Below, piece by piece: positions 52,943-61,826 of a DNA stretch of 64,000 nt. This DNA comes from Bdellovibrionales bacterium (GTDB taxonomy: Bacteria; Bdellovibrionota; Bdellovibrionia; Bdellovibrionales; UBA1609). Where the stretch lies: the NCBI GenBank assembly GCA_016714165.1, contig JADJNU010000001.1:1054001-1118000 (forward strand), read 5' to 3'. A program made the translations under genes and the position numbers. Each line of letters starts with the position of its first letter. The first letter of the stretch is position 1. The notes under the pieces are model-generated. The model saw nothing but the letters and a program-made list of their open reading frames with translations. It searched no databases and had not been told where the DNA came from.

Positions 52943-53413
52943 CTAGCCTTCAAGAAGACTTCGTAACATCCAAGCCGTTTTCTCGTGAATCTGAATTCGC
53001 TGAGTGAGAAGATCACAAGTGGCCTCATCATGTGCTTTTTCTGCCTGAGGAAAAATAGAGCGTGAAGTACGAATGACAGCCTCATGCCCTTCAACGAGCT
53101 TCGCAATCATTTCGCGAGCCTCGGGGCTACCTGTTTCGTCTTTGATCGAGGACAATTTTTGAAATTCAGTGTAACTGCCTGGGGCCTTTTCACCTAGAGA
53201 ACGAATCCTTTCGGCGATCATATCTACAGCTAACGCGAGCTCATCGTACTGAGTTTCAAACATCAGATGCAAAGTTTGAAACATGGGACCCGTGACATTC
53301 CAGTGATAGTTGTGCGTCTTCAAGTACAAGGTATAACTATCTGCCAGAAGTTTTGATAGTCCCTGAGCAATGGCTTTACGATCATTTTCGGGAATTCCGA
53401 TATCGATTTTCAT
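52943..53413 (-). CDS. dps: Dps-like ferritin
   Basis: A 156-residue Dps: LKTHNYHWNVTGPMFQTLHLMFETQYDELALAVDMIAERIRSLG carries the ferroxidase His, Asp and Glu ligands at the dimer interface, and NPARE-like helix SPEAREMIAKLVEG follows. Dps assembles a 12-subunit shell that stores iron, detoxifies peroxide and binds DNA in starvation. Confidence 0.95.
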   Translation of the reverse strand: MKIDIGIPENDRKAIAQGLSKLLADSYTLYLKTHNYHWNVTGPMFQTLHLMFETQYDELALAVDMIAERIRSLGEKAPGSYTEFQKLSSIKDETGSPEAREMIAKLVEGHEAVIRTSRSIFPQAEKAHDEATCDLLTQRIQIHEKTAWMLRSLLEG

Positions 53414-53611
53414 AAAAATACTCCTTTGTCGTTAAGCGTTCGCCCCACACTACGCCACTAGGAATTTCTAATCAATAAAGATATGCGGTGACAGCCCAGG
53501 CTCCCTCTGGAGTCGGTGGCATTTCTCATGGCAGGAGATAAAAACGGGAGTCCGTTCTATGAAATACCCATATCCGTCCCAAATTTTGCGCGGGTATATC
53601 CTCGTGAATTG

Positions 53612-54106
53612 TTACAGACCAAGCAATATTTTCTCTTTCTTCAGAGTGTTTGGTGAGTTCAAAACAGCAGCAAAATAGTCTTCCTGAGGACCCGGATAAC
53701 TAAAATCAGCCCTTCTAGAACCCATAAATGCATGAAGTATCGCTACCTTTGGGTTATGATCAAAAAACAATTTATGAGTAATAGAATCGCTGGGCTTCAT
53801 ACCTGCAAGCCGAATCCTTTCAATGTCTCTGCGCGTAACTCTCATTCCTCTCGCCAAGATACCATCAGACGGCAAATCTCTGGCAAAACCATCAATTTCT
53901 TTAATCAATTTTGACCTTGCACCTGGTTTCCAGAAATTCTCCAGATCTTCTCTCGTTAAAGGTGAAGAAAATGCATAATCCCGAGACCCCGCAAGCGCGT
54001 GGAGGCATTTGCCTTCTTCGATAGGCTGGGACGACCAACACGTGCTCCAAGGCAGGATGGACAGTACAAAACAAAATAGGCAGTTGATCAACTTTATTGG
54101 ACTCAT
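53612..54106 (-). CDS. secreted protein of unknown function
   Basis: A 164-residue protein with a signal peptide (SPIKLINCLFCFVLSILPWSTCW), starting at ATG 54106; an upstream TTG 54145 has no better ribosome binding site. The body has LHALAGSRDYAFSSPLTREDLENFWKPG and ARGMRVTRRDIERIRLAG segments without a family I recognise. It lies 67 bases downstream of the exported ATP-grasp-like gene and may share its transcript. Confidence 0.62.
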   Translation of the reverse strand: MSPIKLINCLFCFVLSILPWSTCWSSQPIEEGKCLHALAGSRDYAFSSPLTREDLENFWKPGARSKLIKEIDGFARDLPSDGILARGMRVTRRDIERIRLAGMKPSDSITHKLFFDHNPKVAILHAFMGSRRADFSYPGPQEDYFAAVLNSPNTLKKEKILLGL

Positions 54107-54173
54107 ATAAACCAAGAGCTTTAGCAATAAGGGCGCCAACTTCAATCAAATGTGTTCAGAACTTCTCGCTGAA

Positions 54174-55526
54174 TTAGGGAAAGGGAATGGAAATCTCAAT
54201 TGTCTTTGGTGGCCCATTTGGAAACCTGGATTTAGGAAATGCAATGGACATATCAGCTTCAATCAGAATGGGAACTGGAAACCCACCCTCACCAGCGGGC
54301 GGCAACCACATCAAATCAAAGGCCCCGTTGACTTCAATGTCTAAAGAAACTCCTCCATCTCGATACCGTTCCAATAAGTATTTCATCTCCTTTTTTATAA
54401 GATCTTCAACGTACAATGCAAATTTTTGTCTATCGCCCGGTGACATGTTAAATCGTCGAAAGAGTGGGTTATACATCTCTGGCTCGTTCAATTCGAAAGC
54501 CTCAGCTCTTTCTCCGAAATTTGATAAAAATCTCGAAGATCCAATCCTGGCAAACCACCTCACGTATCTGTCATTTGGATCTGATTTCGCCAATTCTACC
54601 TTTCCCGATACAAGCTCTCCCGAGACCATATGTCTTGTCTCGTAGGCCTTACCTGAAACCTTTATGGGATCGACCATTCTTTCAAACATTCCTCTGTCAT
54701 ATTTGACCGGATGAGAAGTCGCCACCTTATGAAGTAGCTTTTCTAGAGTGGGTCGAGAATGGCGCCGCAAGACTCTCAACGAATAAACATCTTGCCCACC
54801 AACTGACTCAAATCCTTCCTTCTTTAAGAAACGTATCCAATCAGATTCGTCTTCTGTGTCGACCAGTTTTGAAACTGTGATATTTAGTTGACCAACGGCC
54901 GATGGTTCAAAAAAAATAACACCAGAACCAAGCCCTGAATGGTTAGGCTTATAAACCACGGGGTAGTCAATCACCCCATTGGCCATTTCGTCAATAAACT
55001 TGACCAGACTGTAACGACTTTCGAGACGACCGACGTTTAGAAGTGAACTGAGATCTTGAACTGGATTGTAGCGATAAGCGTTCACATAATTTAGACCCTC
55101 CTGAATCCGATCTGATCCATAACTCCTAAGATATTCCCTCATCATATCGTTTTTCATCCGCTGAATCATTTCATTCCTCTTCTGAACTGCAAAATCAAAT
55201 TCGTTTGGATCTGAGTCGATGGCAAAGTAGGGACGAGGAATAGCAATTGGACCTCCATCCAAAAGAACTCTCATGACATATTTTTCCCCAAACAGTCTGT
55301 AAAATTGGTAAAGAGTGATCTGGTCCCCTGGCTTCCAGCTGTGCCATGACTTTTGCCTATCATTTGATAGGCCCATTTGATGTCTACACGACTGATCTCC
55401 ATCCCTTTGAGAAGCAAGAGATGGAATCTGAAACAACGAAGTGACTCCAAAACAAAGTGACAATGAAAGAGTCACTTCTGTCAAAAAGTGCCATGCTCTT
55501 GTCAGTGGGACATATATCATTTCCAA
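54174..55526 (-). CDS. exported ATP-grasp-like protein
   Basis: A 450-residue protein with a hydrophobic leader (LTEVTLSLSLCFGVTSLFQIPSLAS). The C-terminal two thirds have ATP-grasp-like segments: VVYKPNHSGLGSGVIFF (glycine-rich lysine loop), YETRHMVSGELVSGKVELA, and VSLDIEVNGAFDLMWLP...PILIEADMSIAFP resembling the Mg/acidic end. ATP-grasp enzymes ligate carboxylates to amines or thiols with ATP, so export is unexpected. It diverges from the radical SAM gene at 55572, sharing a very short promoter region. Confidence 0.62.
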   Translation of the reverse strand: MEMIYVPLTRAWHFLTEVTLSLSLCFGVTSLFQIPSLASQRDGDQSCRHQMGLSNDRQKSWHSWKPGDQITLYQFYRLFGEKYVMRVLLDGGPIAIPRPYFAIDSDPNEFDFAVQKRNEMIQRMKNDMMREYLRSYGSDRIQEGLNYVNAYRYNPVQDLSSLLNVGRLESRYSLVKFIDEMANGVIDYPVVYKPNHSGLGSGVIFFEPSAVGQLNITVSKLVDTEDESDWIRFLKKEGFESVGGQDVYSLRVLRRHSRPTLEKLLHKVATSHPVKYDRGMFERMVDPIKVSGKAYETRHMVSGELVSGKVELAKSDPNDRYVRWFARIGSSRFLSNFGERAEAFELNEPEMYNPLFRRFNMSPGDRQKFALYVEDLIKKEMKYLLERYRDGGVSLDIEVNGAFDLMWLPPAGEGGFPVPILIEADMSIAFPKSRFPNGPPKTIEISIPFP

Positions 55527-55571
55527 GCCTCTGCTTTTTCTAATCTGTTAGACAAGTTTAATTCAACATCC

Positions 55572-56726
55572 ATGCCAGAGCGCAATATTAGGGATTTAAT
55601 CGCACATCTTGACAAAGATGGCACTTTACAAATGATCAGAGGACATGGAATTATCGGGCCCATGAGTGACAATACGAAAAGCCTCAACAATCCCTCCGGC
55701 AACAAATCTATTGTTTTGATTAATTCCCATCAAGAGGGTAAAAGTTTTTCTGCTGAAGAACTGATGGCTCGGGAACTTAACTCATGGCAAGGCTGGCTCT
55801 GCGCTGCAAGTGTTGAAAATCTTTGTGTCACCCACGATGGAAATATTTTTGGTGCTGTTTGCAGAGAGGGCGGTTTTCTCGGAAACGTATTTGAGAGCTT
55901 TGTCGATTTATCGACCGAATTCATTCTTTGCAAAAAAAGGTGGTGCATGTGCGGAACTGATATGGCTCTCAGAAAATTCCGTTCTCCGGAACACCGTCAG
56001 TTGGCCTACCTCGACCCTGTTAAAGAGCTGGCTGATGCCCCTCTCGAAGCATTGGCTGTTCAACCAATTTATCAAAGCCAATGTATTCCCAAACAAGTCA
56101 CTTGGGAAATCAGTCGCCGCTGCAATTACAGCTGCAGCTATTGTCCTCCTTCGTCGAGCAACAACTATGAGGCTCACCGCAGCTGGGGTTCGCTCAAACA
56201 GGGCCTTCAAAATATCTTTCGGGCTTTTGTTAAAAATGATCAATGCAAATTTCATTTTAGTGGTGGAGAACCCACAATCAATCCCTCCTTTGTGGATCTC
56301 CTCAAATGGATTAAAGATCGTCCTCCAGAAAATAAACCGGGGTCTCAGCATTATTGTCACGTCACAACCAACGGGAGCAGGCAACCGGAGTATTACGAGG
56401 AGCTCATTTCATATACTCAGATTGGTATTAGCGTTCATTTTGAATTTGCCGACCAAGAAAAGCTCCTTGAAACAATTCAAGCAATAGTTGAAAAGAAAAA
56501 GGCCTCAGCAGATTTGCGCTGGCAGTGGTTCGGAGTTCGCCTGATGGTTCCTCCTGGATACGGACCTCAGGCTGAAACGCTAACAAGAAAAATTTATGAA
56601 ATACCGGATTTCCGAAATTATGGCCAACTCAATATTTCTCCTATTATCCGCTTTGCCCCGAACTACGAGGGACATCTGGCTGACTACGAAGAGTCCGAAA
56701 AGGCCCTTTTTGAAATTCATGGATGA
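55572..56726 (+). CDS. radical SAM enzyme with extra Cys motifs
   Basis: A 384-residue radical SAM protein from ATG 55572 (the longer frame from 55488 overlaps the divergent gene). Unusually the cluster motif is central: TWEISRRCNYSCSYCPPSS (Cx3Cx2C) and FHFSGGEPTINPSFVDLLKW follow an N-terminal domain holding LCKKRWCMCGTDMALRKF, a probable auxiliary-cluster or twitch-like Cys region. Such architectures occur in peptide- and sugar-modifying enzymes. Substrate unknown; the divergent ATP-grasp-like protein and the transglutaminase 43 bases downstream may be partners. Confidence 0.78.
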   Translation: MPERNIRDLIAHLDKDGTLQMIRGHGIIGPMSDNTKSLNNPSGNKSIVLINSHQEGKSFSAEELMARELNSWQGWLCAASVENLCVTHDGNIFGAVCREGGFLGNVFESFVDLSTEFILCKKRWCMCGTDMALRKFRSPEHRQLAYLDPVKELADAPLEALAVQPIYQSQCIPKQVTWEISRRCNYSCSYCPPSSSNNYEAHRSWGSLKQGLQNIFRAFVKNDQCKFHFSGGEPTINPSFVDLLKWIKDRPPENKPGSQHYCHVTTNGSRQPEYYEELISYTQIGISVHFEFADQEKLLETIQAIVEKKKASADLRWQWFGVRLMVPPGYGPQAETLTRKIYEIPDFRNYGQLNISPIIRFAPNYEGHLADYEESEKALFEIHG

Positions 56727-56769
56727 AACAAAATATTTAACCCAAAAAGGCGATTTTAGGAGATTCTAG

Positions 56770-57807
56770 ATGCTGTCTTTGATACTGCGATTTTTTTTGC
56801 TCACGACAACTTTAAACTGGTTTTTTCCTGCAGCCCTTGCGATACACATCCAGGAAGAAAGGACCATTGAATTTAAACAAGAATTTAAACCGCTCGTTCG
56901 TGACGAAGCGGTTGAATTGTGGATTCCGATTCCCATGGACTTGACCGGGTATCAGACAGTTCTTTCGCAGCGATACTCTGGCAATGCTGATCAAGTCAAA
57001 ATTGAAAATATTGATTCTGTTCCCCTCTTGCATGTCACGTGGATCAAGGCGAGCAAGCCCGAATTTGAGATCAGTCATACTGTTCGCATTCAAAACGAAC
57101 GAAAGGCCACACCGGAGGTTAGCTCCCTCAAGACAGTGAACAGGTATATAAATGCCACATCTCACGTTCAAACAGATGGAATTGTCAGAGAAACAGCATC
57201 GAAGATCGTTGGCAATCTATCAGATACGGATAAAAAGGCTGAAGCCATTTATAACTGGATTGTTGACAAATCGATCCGGGATCCAAATGTTCGCGGTTGT
57301 GGACTAGGAGATGTCAAATCAACCTTAAAAGCTAACACCTTGGGAGGAAAATGCGCAGATCTCAATTCGTTATTTGTTGGACTTGCACGGGCTGCGAAAA
57401 TTCCCGCGCGCGAAGTCTTTGGAATCAGAGTTGATTCTTCCATTGAGTCTCCCTCGCTTGGAAAAACGGGGGATGTTTCAAAGGGTCAACACTGCCGAGC
57501 CGAGTACTATTCAGAAAAAATGAAGGCATGGATTCCCGTCGATCCTGCTGATATTCGAAAGGTCATCCTTGAGGAAAAATTAAGCCTTGACGATCCAAAA
57601 ATTGAAAGCTTAAGACGAAAATTTTTTGGATCCTGGGAAGGAAATTGGATCGCCTTTAATCACGGACGTGATTTTTTGGTGAGATCAAAGGACAAAAAAA
57701 TTCCGATTAACTATTTTATGTATCCCTTGCTCGTAAGTAAGGGACTCAATCCAGACGGCATAGACCCCAAGGAAGTTGCTTACTCTCTGAGTGCTTCTCG
57801 CAAATAA
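56770..57807 (+). CDS. periplasmic transglutaminase-like protein
   Basis: A 345-residue protein with a signal peptide (MLSLILRFFLLTTTLNWFFPAALA). The transglutaminase core has Cys in LGGKCADLNSLFVGLARAAKIPAR, His in GQHCRAEYY and Asp in WIPVDPADIRK. The N-terminal RDEAVELWIPIPMDLTGYQTV matches the periplasmic transglutaminase family common in Gram-negatives, thought to act as cysteine proteases. AGGAG-like site before the start. Confidence 0.88.
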   Translation: MLSLILRFFLLTTTLNWFFPAALAIHIQEERTIEFKQEFKPLVRDEAVELWIPIPMDLTGYQTVLSQRYSGNADQVKIENIDSVPLLHVTWIKASKPEFEISHTVRIQNERKATPEVSSLKTVNRYINATSHVQTDGIVRETASKIVGNLSDTDKKAEAIYNWIVDKSIRDPNVRGCGLGDVKSTLKANTLGGKCADLNSLFVGLARAAKIPAREVFGIRVDSSIESPSLGKTGDVSKGQHCRAEYYSEKMKAWIPVDPADIRKVILEEKLSLDDPKIESLRRKFFGSWEGNWIAFNHGRDFLVRSKDKKIPINYFMYPLLVSKGLNPDGIDPKEVAYSLSASRK

Positions 57808-57921
57808 CTGAATAAACAGATTCGCGAAGACAATCGGTCGAATTCAATCCACTTTAGGATTCAATTAGCCCTCATTGCCTAAAATAAGCTTATGCAATTT
57901 AAAATACCAGCAGTCGTTTCT

Positions 57922-58398
57922 TCAGAAACCCTGACCGAAAAACTCTAAGATGTCCGTCGGAATAATTACTGCCGACTGGAATGACTCCACTTGATCATCC
58001 TCATGAGCGGGACCAGAATCTCCGCCCGTTGACTCGGCTTTAGGAGGATAATGACAGTCTAAATTCTGACCATGAGATTCCAATGATACAACCAATTCCT
58101 CACCCTCTCGCACCCGCGCAGATTTAATGAGTTCACCGGATGCCTTCCGAGCCTCGACTCCCAAAAATATTGAAGTCCTCGTGAAGCTCCATAAAACCTC
58201 CTCAGCCCTCCAAACCTCTATCGAAGCAGATTGCTTTTCGTGCAATTCGGCCAGCCTGATGGGACCAAGTAGCGTCTTGGCCAACACAGGAGAAACATCC
58301 GCCCCCTGCTCTTTGACCAAACAAGAGTAGCCCTGAGCCAAGCTTCCAAAAAAGCAGGTCAGACATACCAAAAAACATCGCCATTTCAATAGCTTCAT
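57922..58398 (-). CDS. small secreted protein of unknown function
   Basis: A 158-residue protein with signal peptide MKLLKWRCFLVCLTCFFGSLAQG and GGGAG before the ATG. The mature part has two Cys (YSCLVKE, LDCHYPP) about 95 residues apart and an acidic tail (GGDSGPAHEDDQVESF). No family recognised. It stands alone, convergent with the transglutaminase gene. Confidence 0.62.
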   Translation of the reverse strand: MKLLKWRCFLVCLTCFFGSLAQGYSCLVKEQGADVSPVLAKTLLGPIRLAELHEKQSASIEVWRAEEVLWSFTRTSIFLGVEARKASGELIKSARVREGEELVVSLESHGQNLDCHYPPKAESTGGDSGPAHEDDQVESFQSAVIIPTDILEFFGQGF

Positions 58399-58646
58399 CT
58401 CAGCTCACTCCCTTGTGTGCGCAAATCCAGTTTGCACAGAATATTACTGGCATAATACTATATTTGGCCAGGACGGAAGGCTGCAAGGTAAAATTGCATA
58501 AATTTCATTAAAGAGAAAAGTGGCGTATTCCTGTTAGCCTCCTCGAAAACGAAAATAGCTGTCCAAAGAAAAGATTCCTATTCATTTTGAAGTTCTTGAC
58601 TATTCTGGGCCATCAGAAAATCCTTATCCATTTACCAAGGATTCCA

Positions 58647-59720
58647 ATGCCAAGAATTGCAGCGGTATCGACAGCAAATCCCACGCATGTGATTCCTCAA
58701 GAGGAAATTAAAAAATTCGCAAAATCGCTTTATGGTGAGCATGAGCTATTCACACGTCTCCTCCCCGTTTTTGATAGCGTCAAGGTCCAGAAACGCCATC
58801 TGAGCGCAGATCTAGAATGGTTCAGGTCAAAGCATTCTTTCACACAAACGAATGAACTTTATATCAAAACCGCAGCGGATCTTTCTGAACGAGTTGCTAT
58901 CGATGTTGCGACTCAATCCAGCATTGATACCGGTGGCTTCGACGTCGTCTTTTTTATCTCAACCACTGGACTTTCTACACCGAGTATCGATGCCCATCTC
59001 TTTAATCGCATATCCTTAAATCCCCATATCAAAAGAATTCCAATTTGGGGCCTCGGCTGCGCAGGTGGCGCCGCCGGATTGGCCCGAGCCTACGACTATC
59101 TGATGGCCTATCCTCGTCATCGTGCGCTGGTCATTGCAGTAGAACTATGCAGCCTTTCTTTTCAAATCAATGAATTAAATAAAACCAATATCGTCTCCGC
59201 GGCCCTTTTTGGCGATGGGGCCGCCGCCTGTGCCGTGTTTGGCGATCTCGTCCCCAGTCCCGAACATTCGGATGCGCACTCGCAGCCTTCTCTTTTGGGA
59301 AGCTTCTCCACGATCTATCCAAACTCACTTGATATCATGAGCTGGCAAGCAACCGCAGATGGATTTAAAGTTCGACTCTCTCAAGATATCCCTTCGATTG
59401 TGACTTCACTGGTTAAGCGCAATATCGAAGAATTCCTCTGTGACTTAAAAATTTCTCTCAGTGAAATCCATCACTTCATCCTTCATCCTGGAGGAACTAA
59501 AGTCTTGCAAGCCTATGCGGATGGACTCAACCTGTCCACTGATAAGCTTGAACATTCGTTTAACGTACTTTGTGAATTCGGAAACATGTCAAGTGCCACG
59601 GTGTTCTTCGTATTGAAACGCTTTCTAGAGGCAAGGAATCAACAATCCGGAGAATATGGCTTGATCGGATCTCTCGGCCCAGGTTTTAGCTCTGAACTCG
59701 TCATGCTTCAGTGGGACTAA
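58647..59720 (+). CDS. type III polyketide synthase
   Basis: A 357-residue chalcone-synthase-like enzyme from ATG 58647 (AAGGA upstream; the longer frame from 58587 is unsupported). Catalytic triad Cys138 in GLGCAGGAAG, His280 in FILHPGGTK and Asn313 in FGNMSSATVFFVL. It condenses an acyl-CoA starter with malonyl-CoA into pyrones, phloroglucinols or alkylresorcinols. Bacterial relatives usually sit beside methyltransferase or ICMT genes; here no companion tailoring gene is adjacent. Confidence 0.93.
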   Translation: MPRIAAVSTANPTHVIPQEEIKKFAKSLYGEHELFTRLLPVFDSVKVQKRHLSADLEWFRSKHSFTQTNELYIKTAADLSERVAIDVATQSSIDTGGFDVVFFISTTGLSTPSIDAHLFNRISLNPHIKRIPIWGLGCAGGAAGLARAYDYLMAYPRHRALVIAVELCSLSFQINELNKTNIVSAALFGDGAAACAVFGDLVPSPEHSDAHSQPSLLGSFSTIYPNSLDIMSWQATADGFKVRLSQDIPSIVTSLVKRNIEEFLCDLKISLSEIHHFILHPGGTKVLQAYADGLNLSTDKLEHSFNVLCEFGNMSSATVFFVLKRFLEARNQQSGEYGLIGSLGPGFSSELVMLQWD

Positions 59721-59848
59721 AATGACTGATGATCCGTACAATAGCCTTTAAGATCACCTCTATTTTGATCATCGCATTCCAGAAGAGAATCGAACATGAG
59801 ATAGGGCCGAGGGCTCTTTCCCAATTGAAGGCTTTCAAGGACTGGGTC

Positions 59849-60802
59849 TTAGAGCTGAGGCGCAACTTTTCCCCAATTATTCCTTTGTTCTTCCTCCGAC
59901 ATTCCAGCGAAATCCATTCCATCCCGCTCAACGGTCGGAACATTGGGCGTTTCATTTCTCTCGGCATCACCTACGGCCGAAGGCGTTGGCTTGAATTTAT
60001 CATAGAAGTGATTTATGGCCTGCTCCCAAGGAGCCGGTATATCGCGCAGAAAGAACTCTGATATATTCTGTCGTTGGCTGAATAAACCATGCTGTGGCAG
60101 CATTTAAAATCGCTGCCAAAGGGCCCGCCTGAAAGGCCCCTCCGATAACACTTCCAATTGCGGCACCGACCATCCAACCTGAGGGCAAGGCAGATCAAAG
60201 TGCTGAGCGGTGACCGCCCCAATAGCCCCTAACACAACGACACCAGCCACTGCCGAGGCTCCGCGCAAGTGACGACCCACCAAAAGTCCTAGAGCATTTT
60301 TGATAAAGTTAGGTAAGCGCCCAAGATAAGCAACCTGTTCGGTCACGACCAAAATTTCAACGGTCCACTCAGAAATTGGCGTTGAGACTCTCGTATGTCT
60401 ATAAGCAGATTTCAGCTTCTTAGCCGTCAATTGGGCGATAAAAGGAGCGAGTTTCTTCTCAACGAAAAGGGCATATGACCCTGACTTGTTTTGTTCCTCG
60501 TAGTATTCATGAAGCTTTGTCGCATCGCTAGTCAATCGACGAATTCCCTGTTGCCAGCTTGGCGACTGATCATTGAAGTCTCGCGGAAAATACTCAGACA
60601 CCTTCTTTTTTTGCAACTTCTTGACCCAGGGGGGAGCGGCATTCTCTTGCCGCACGTGTCCCTCGGCGACCCCCTCAAGGGCTGGCGGAAGATTCGAGAC
60701 CTCTCCATTTAGCCTCAGTCCAAATGCAATAGACGGACCCTCGCCATAATGGGCCTCAATCTCCCTCTCTGTTGATTGGTATCCAATTTTGCGAAAATGG
60801 GC
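59849..60802 (-). pseudogene. frameshifted membrane-protein gene
   Basis: Coding-like sequence switches frame at least twice on the minus strand. Frame A (60104-60802) encodes IGYQSTEREIEAHYGEGPS, then KKKVSEYFPRDF and a hydrophobic stretch (SAVAGVVVLGAIGAV). Frame B (60000-60188) continues with a glycine-zipper-like VGAAIGSVIGGAFQAGPLAAI. Frame C (59849-60103) encodes QNISEFFLRDIPAPWEQAI and an acidic end. The [VI]SE[YF]F.RD motif appears in both A and C, which argues both are genuine coding. Either a decayed gene, two adjacent paralogous genes, or sequencing errors. Function unknown. Confidence 0.5.
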
Positions 60803-60909
60803 TCAGAATGGTCGTCGAAAAAATTGAATCTCAAAAAATTGAGAAGTTTCCTCGATAGTTCGACAAATGACCAACTACAGTAGCAACAGCAATGGCCCCG
60901 AGTCCAAGC

Positions 60910-61824
60910 TTACAAAGCAAGCTCCATCGCTTCCAATATTTCATTCATATTCATGAGGTTGCCCGACAAAATAACCCGACTTCCCGTCTTTAGCTGCCCT
61001 AGCGTGCTGACATATTTTTGGCCAAGCTCTAGCTTCATGGCATTCTTCCCGCCAACGCTCGTCAGAGATTGGGCCACTTTAGTGATGGACTCAGCGGTGG
61101 CCACTCCAATAGAGAGTATCTCTTGGGCTCTGCCCTGAGCCTCGTTGATACGCTTTTGCATCTCACCTTCAGACCTATTGATCATTTCGGTCATTTGTCC
61201 CTCAGACGTATTGATCAGAGATTGCTTCGCTCCCACGCTTTTTTCGACAATAGCACGACGATTTCGTTCGGCCGTGACTTGTTTTTCCATGGATTGTCGG
61301 ACGGATTCTGGTGGAATAAGATTTTTAATTTCAAATCGCAAGATATGAATTCCCCATTTCGAAGCAGCTTGATCGAGCACGCCAACAACCTTACCGCTGA
61401 TGGCTTCTCTTTCTTCAAAAGTTCGATCCAAATCTAAAGTTCCTATCACAGCCCGAGTGGTCGTCTGAGCCAACTGAACGGACGCAAACCGAAAATCAGT
61501 AATGCCATAACTCGCTTTGGCCGAATCCATGACTCTCAAATAAATGACCCCGTCCACTTCAACCTGAATTTCATCTTTCGTAAAGCACCTCTGGGGAGGC
61601 ACCTCCATCGTGTGTTCCTTTAGATCCTGATAGTAAGCCACGCGATCCACAAAAGGAAAAAGCACATGAAAACCACCCTTAATGGTTGCATGATAACGTC
61701 CGAATCTTTCGACAATGTACTCGGACTGGGCCGGTACAAGTTGAATGGATCGAATCAATGCGCTCAAGACAAAAAGAAATATGATCCCCAAAAGAGAGAC
61801 AAAAATCAGTGAATCGATTGACAT
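60910..61824 (-). CDS. SPFH/stomatin-family membrane protein
   Basis: A 304-residue SPFH protein: one N-terminal transmembrane helix (LIFVSLLGIIFLFVLSALI), the band-7 domain (VPAQSEYIVERFGRYHATIKGGFHVLFPFVDRVAYY), and a long coiled coil (RNRRAIVEKSVGAKQSLINTSEGQMTEMINRSEGEMQK). QmcA-like. Such proteins form large membrane assemblies that organise microdomains and modulate proteases. It is the third gene of an NfeD-SPFH-SPFH operon, two bases after its paralogue. Confidence 0.93.
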   Translation of the reverse strand: MSIDSLIFVSLLGIIFLFVLSALIRSIQLVPAQSEYIVERFGRYHATIKGGFHVLFPFVDRVAYYQDLKEHTMEVPPQRCFTKDEIQVEVDGVIYLRVMDSAKASYGITDFRFASVQLAQTTTRAVIGTLDLDRTFEEREAISGKVVGVLDQAASKWGIHILRFEIKNLIPPESVRQSMEKQVTAERNRRAIVEKSVGAKQSLINTSEGQMTEMINRSEGEMQKRINEAQGRAQEILSIGVATAESITKVAQSLTSVGGKNAMKLELGQKYVSTLGQLKTGSRVILSGNLMNMNEILEAMELAL

Positions 61825-61826
61825 TT

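Noticed and set aside
59729..60061. 110-codon plus-strand frame after the polyketide synthase
   Set aside because: It mirrors the coding-like frame C on the minus strand and shows no domain; the minus-strand reading carries the repeated SE[YF]F.RD motif.
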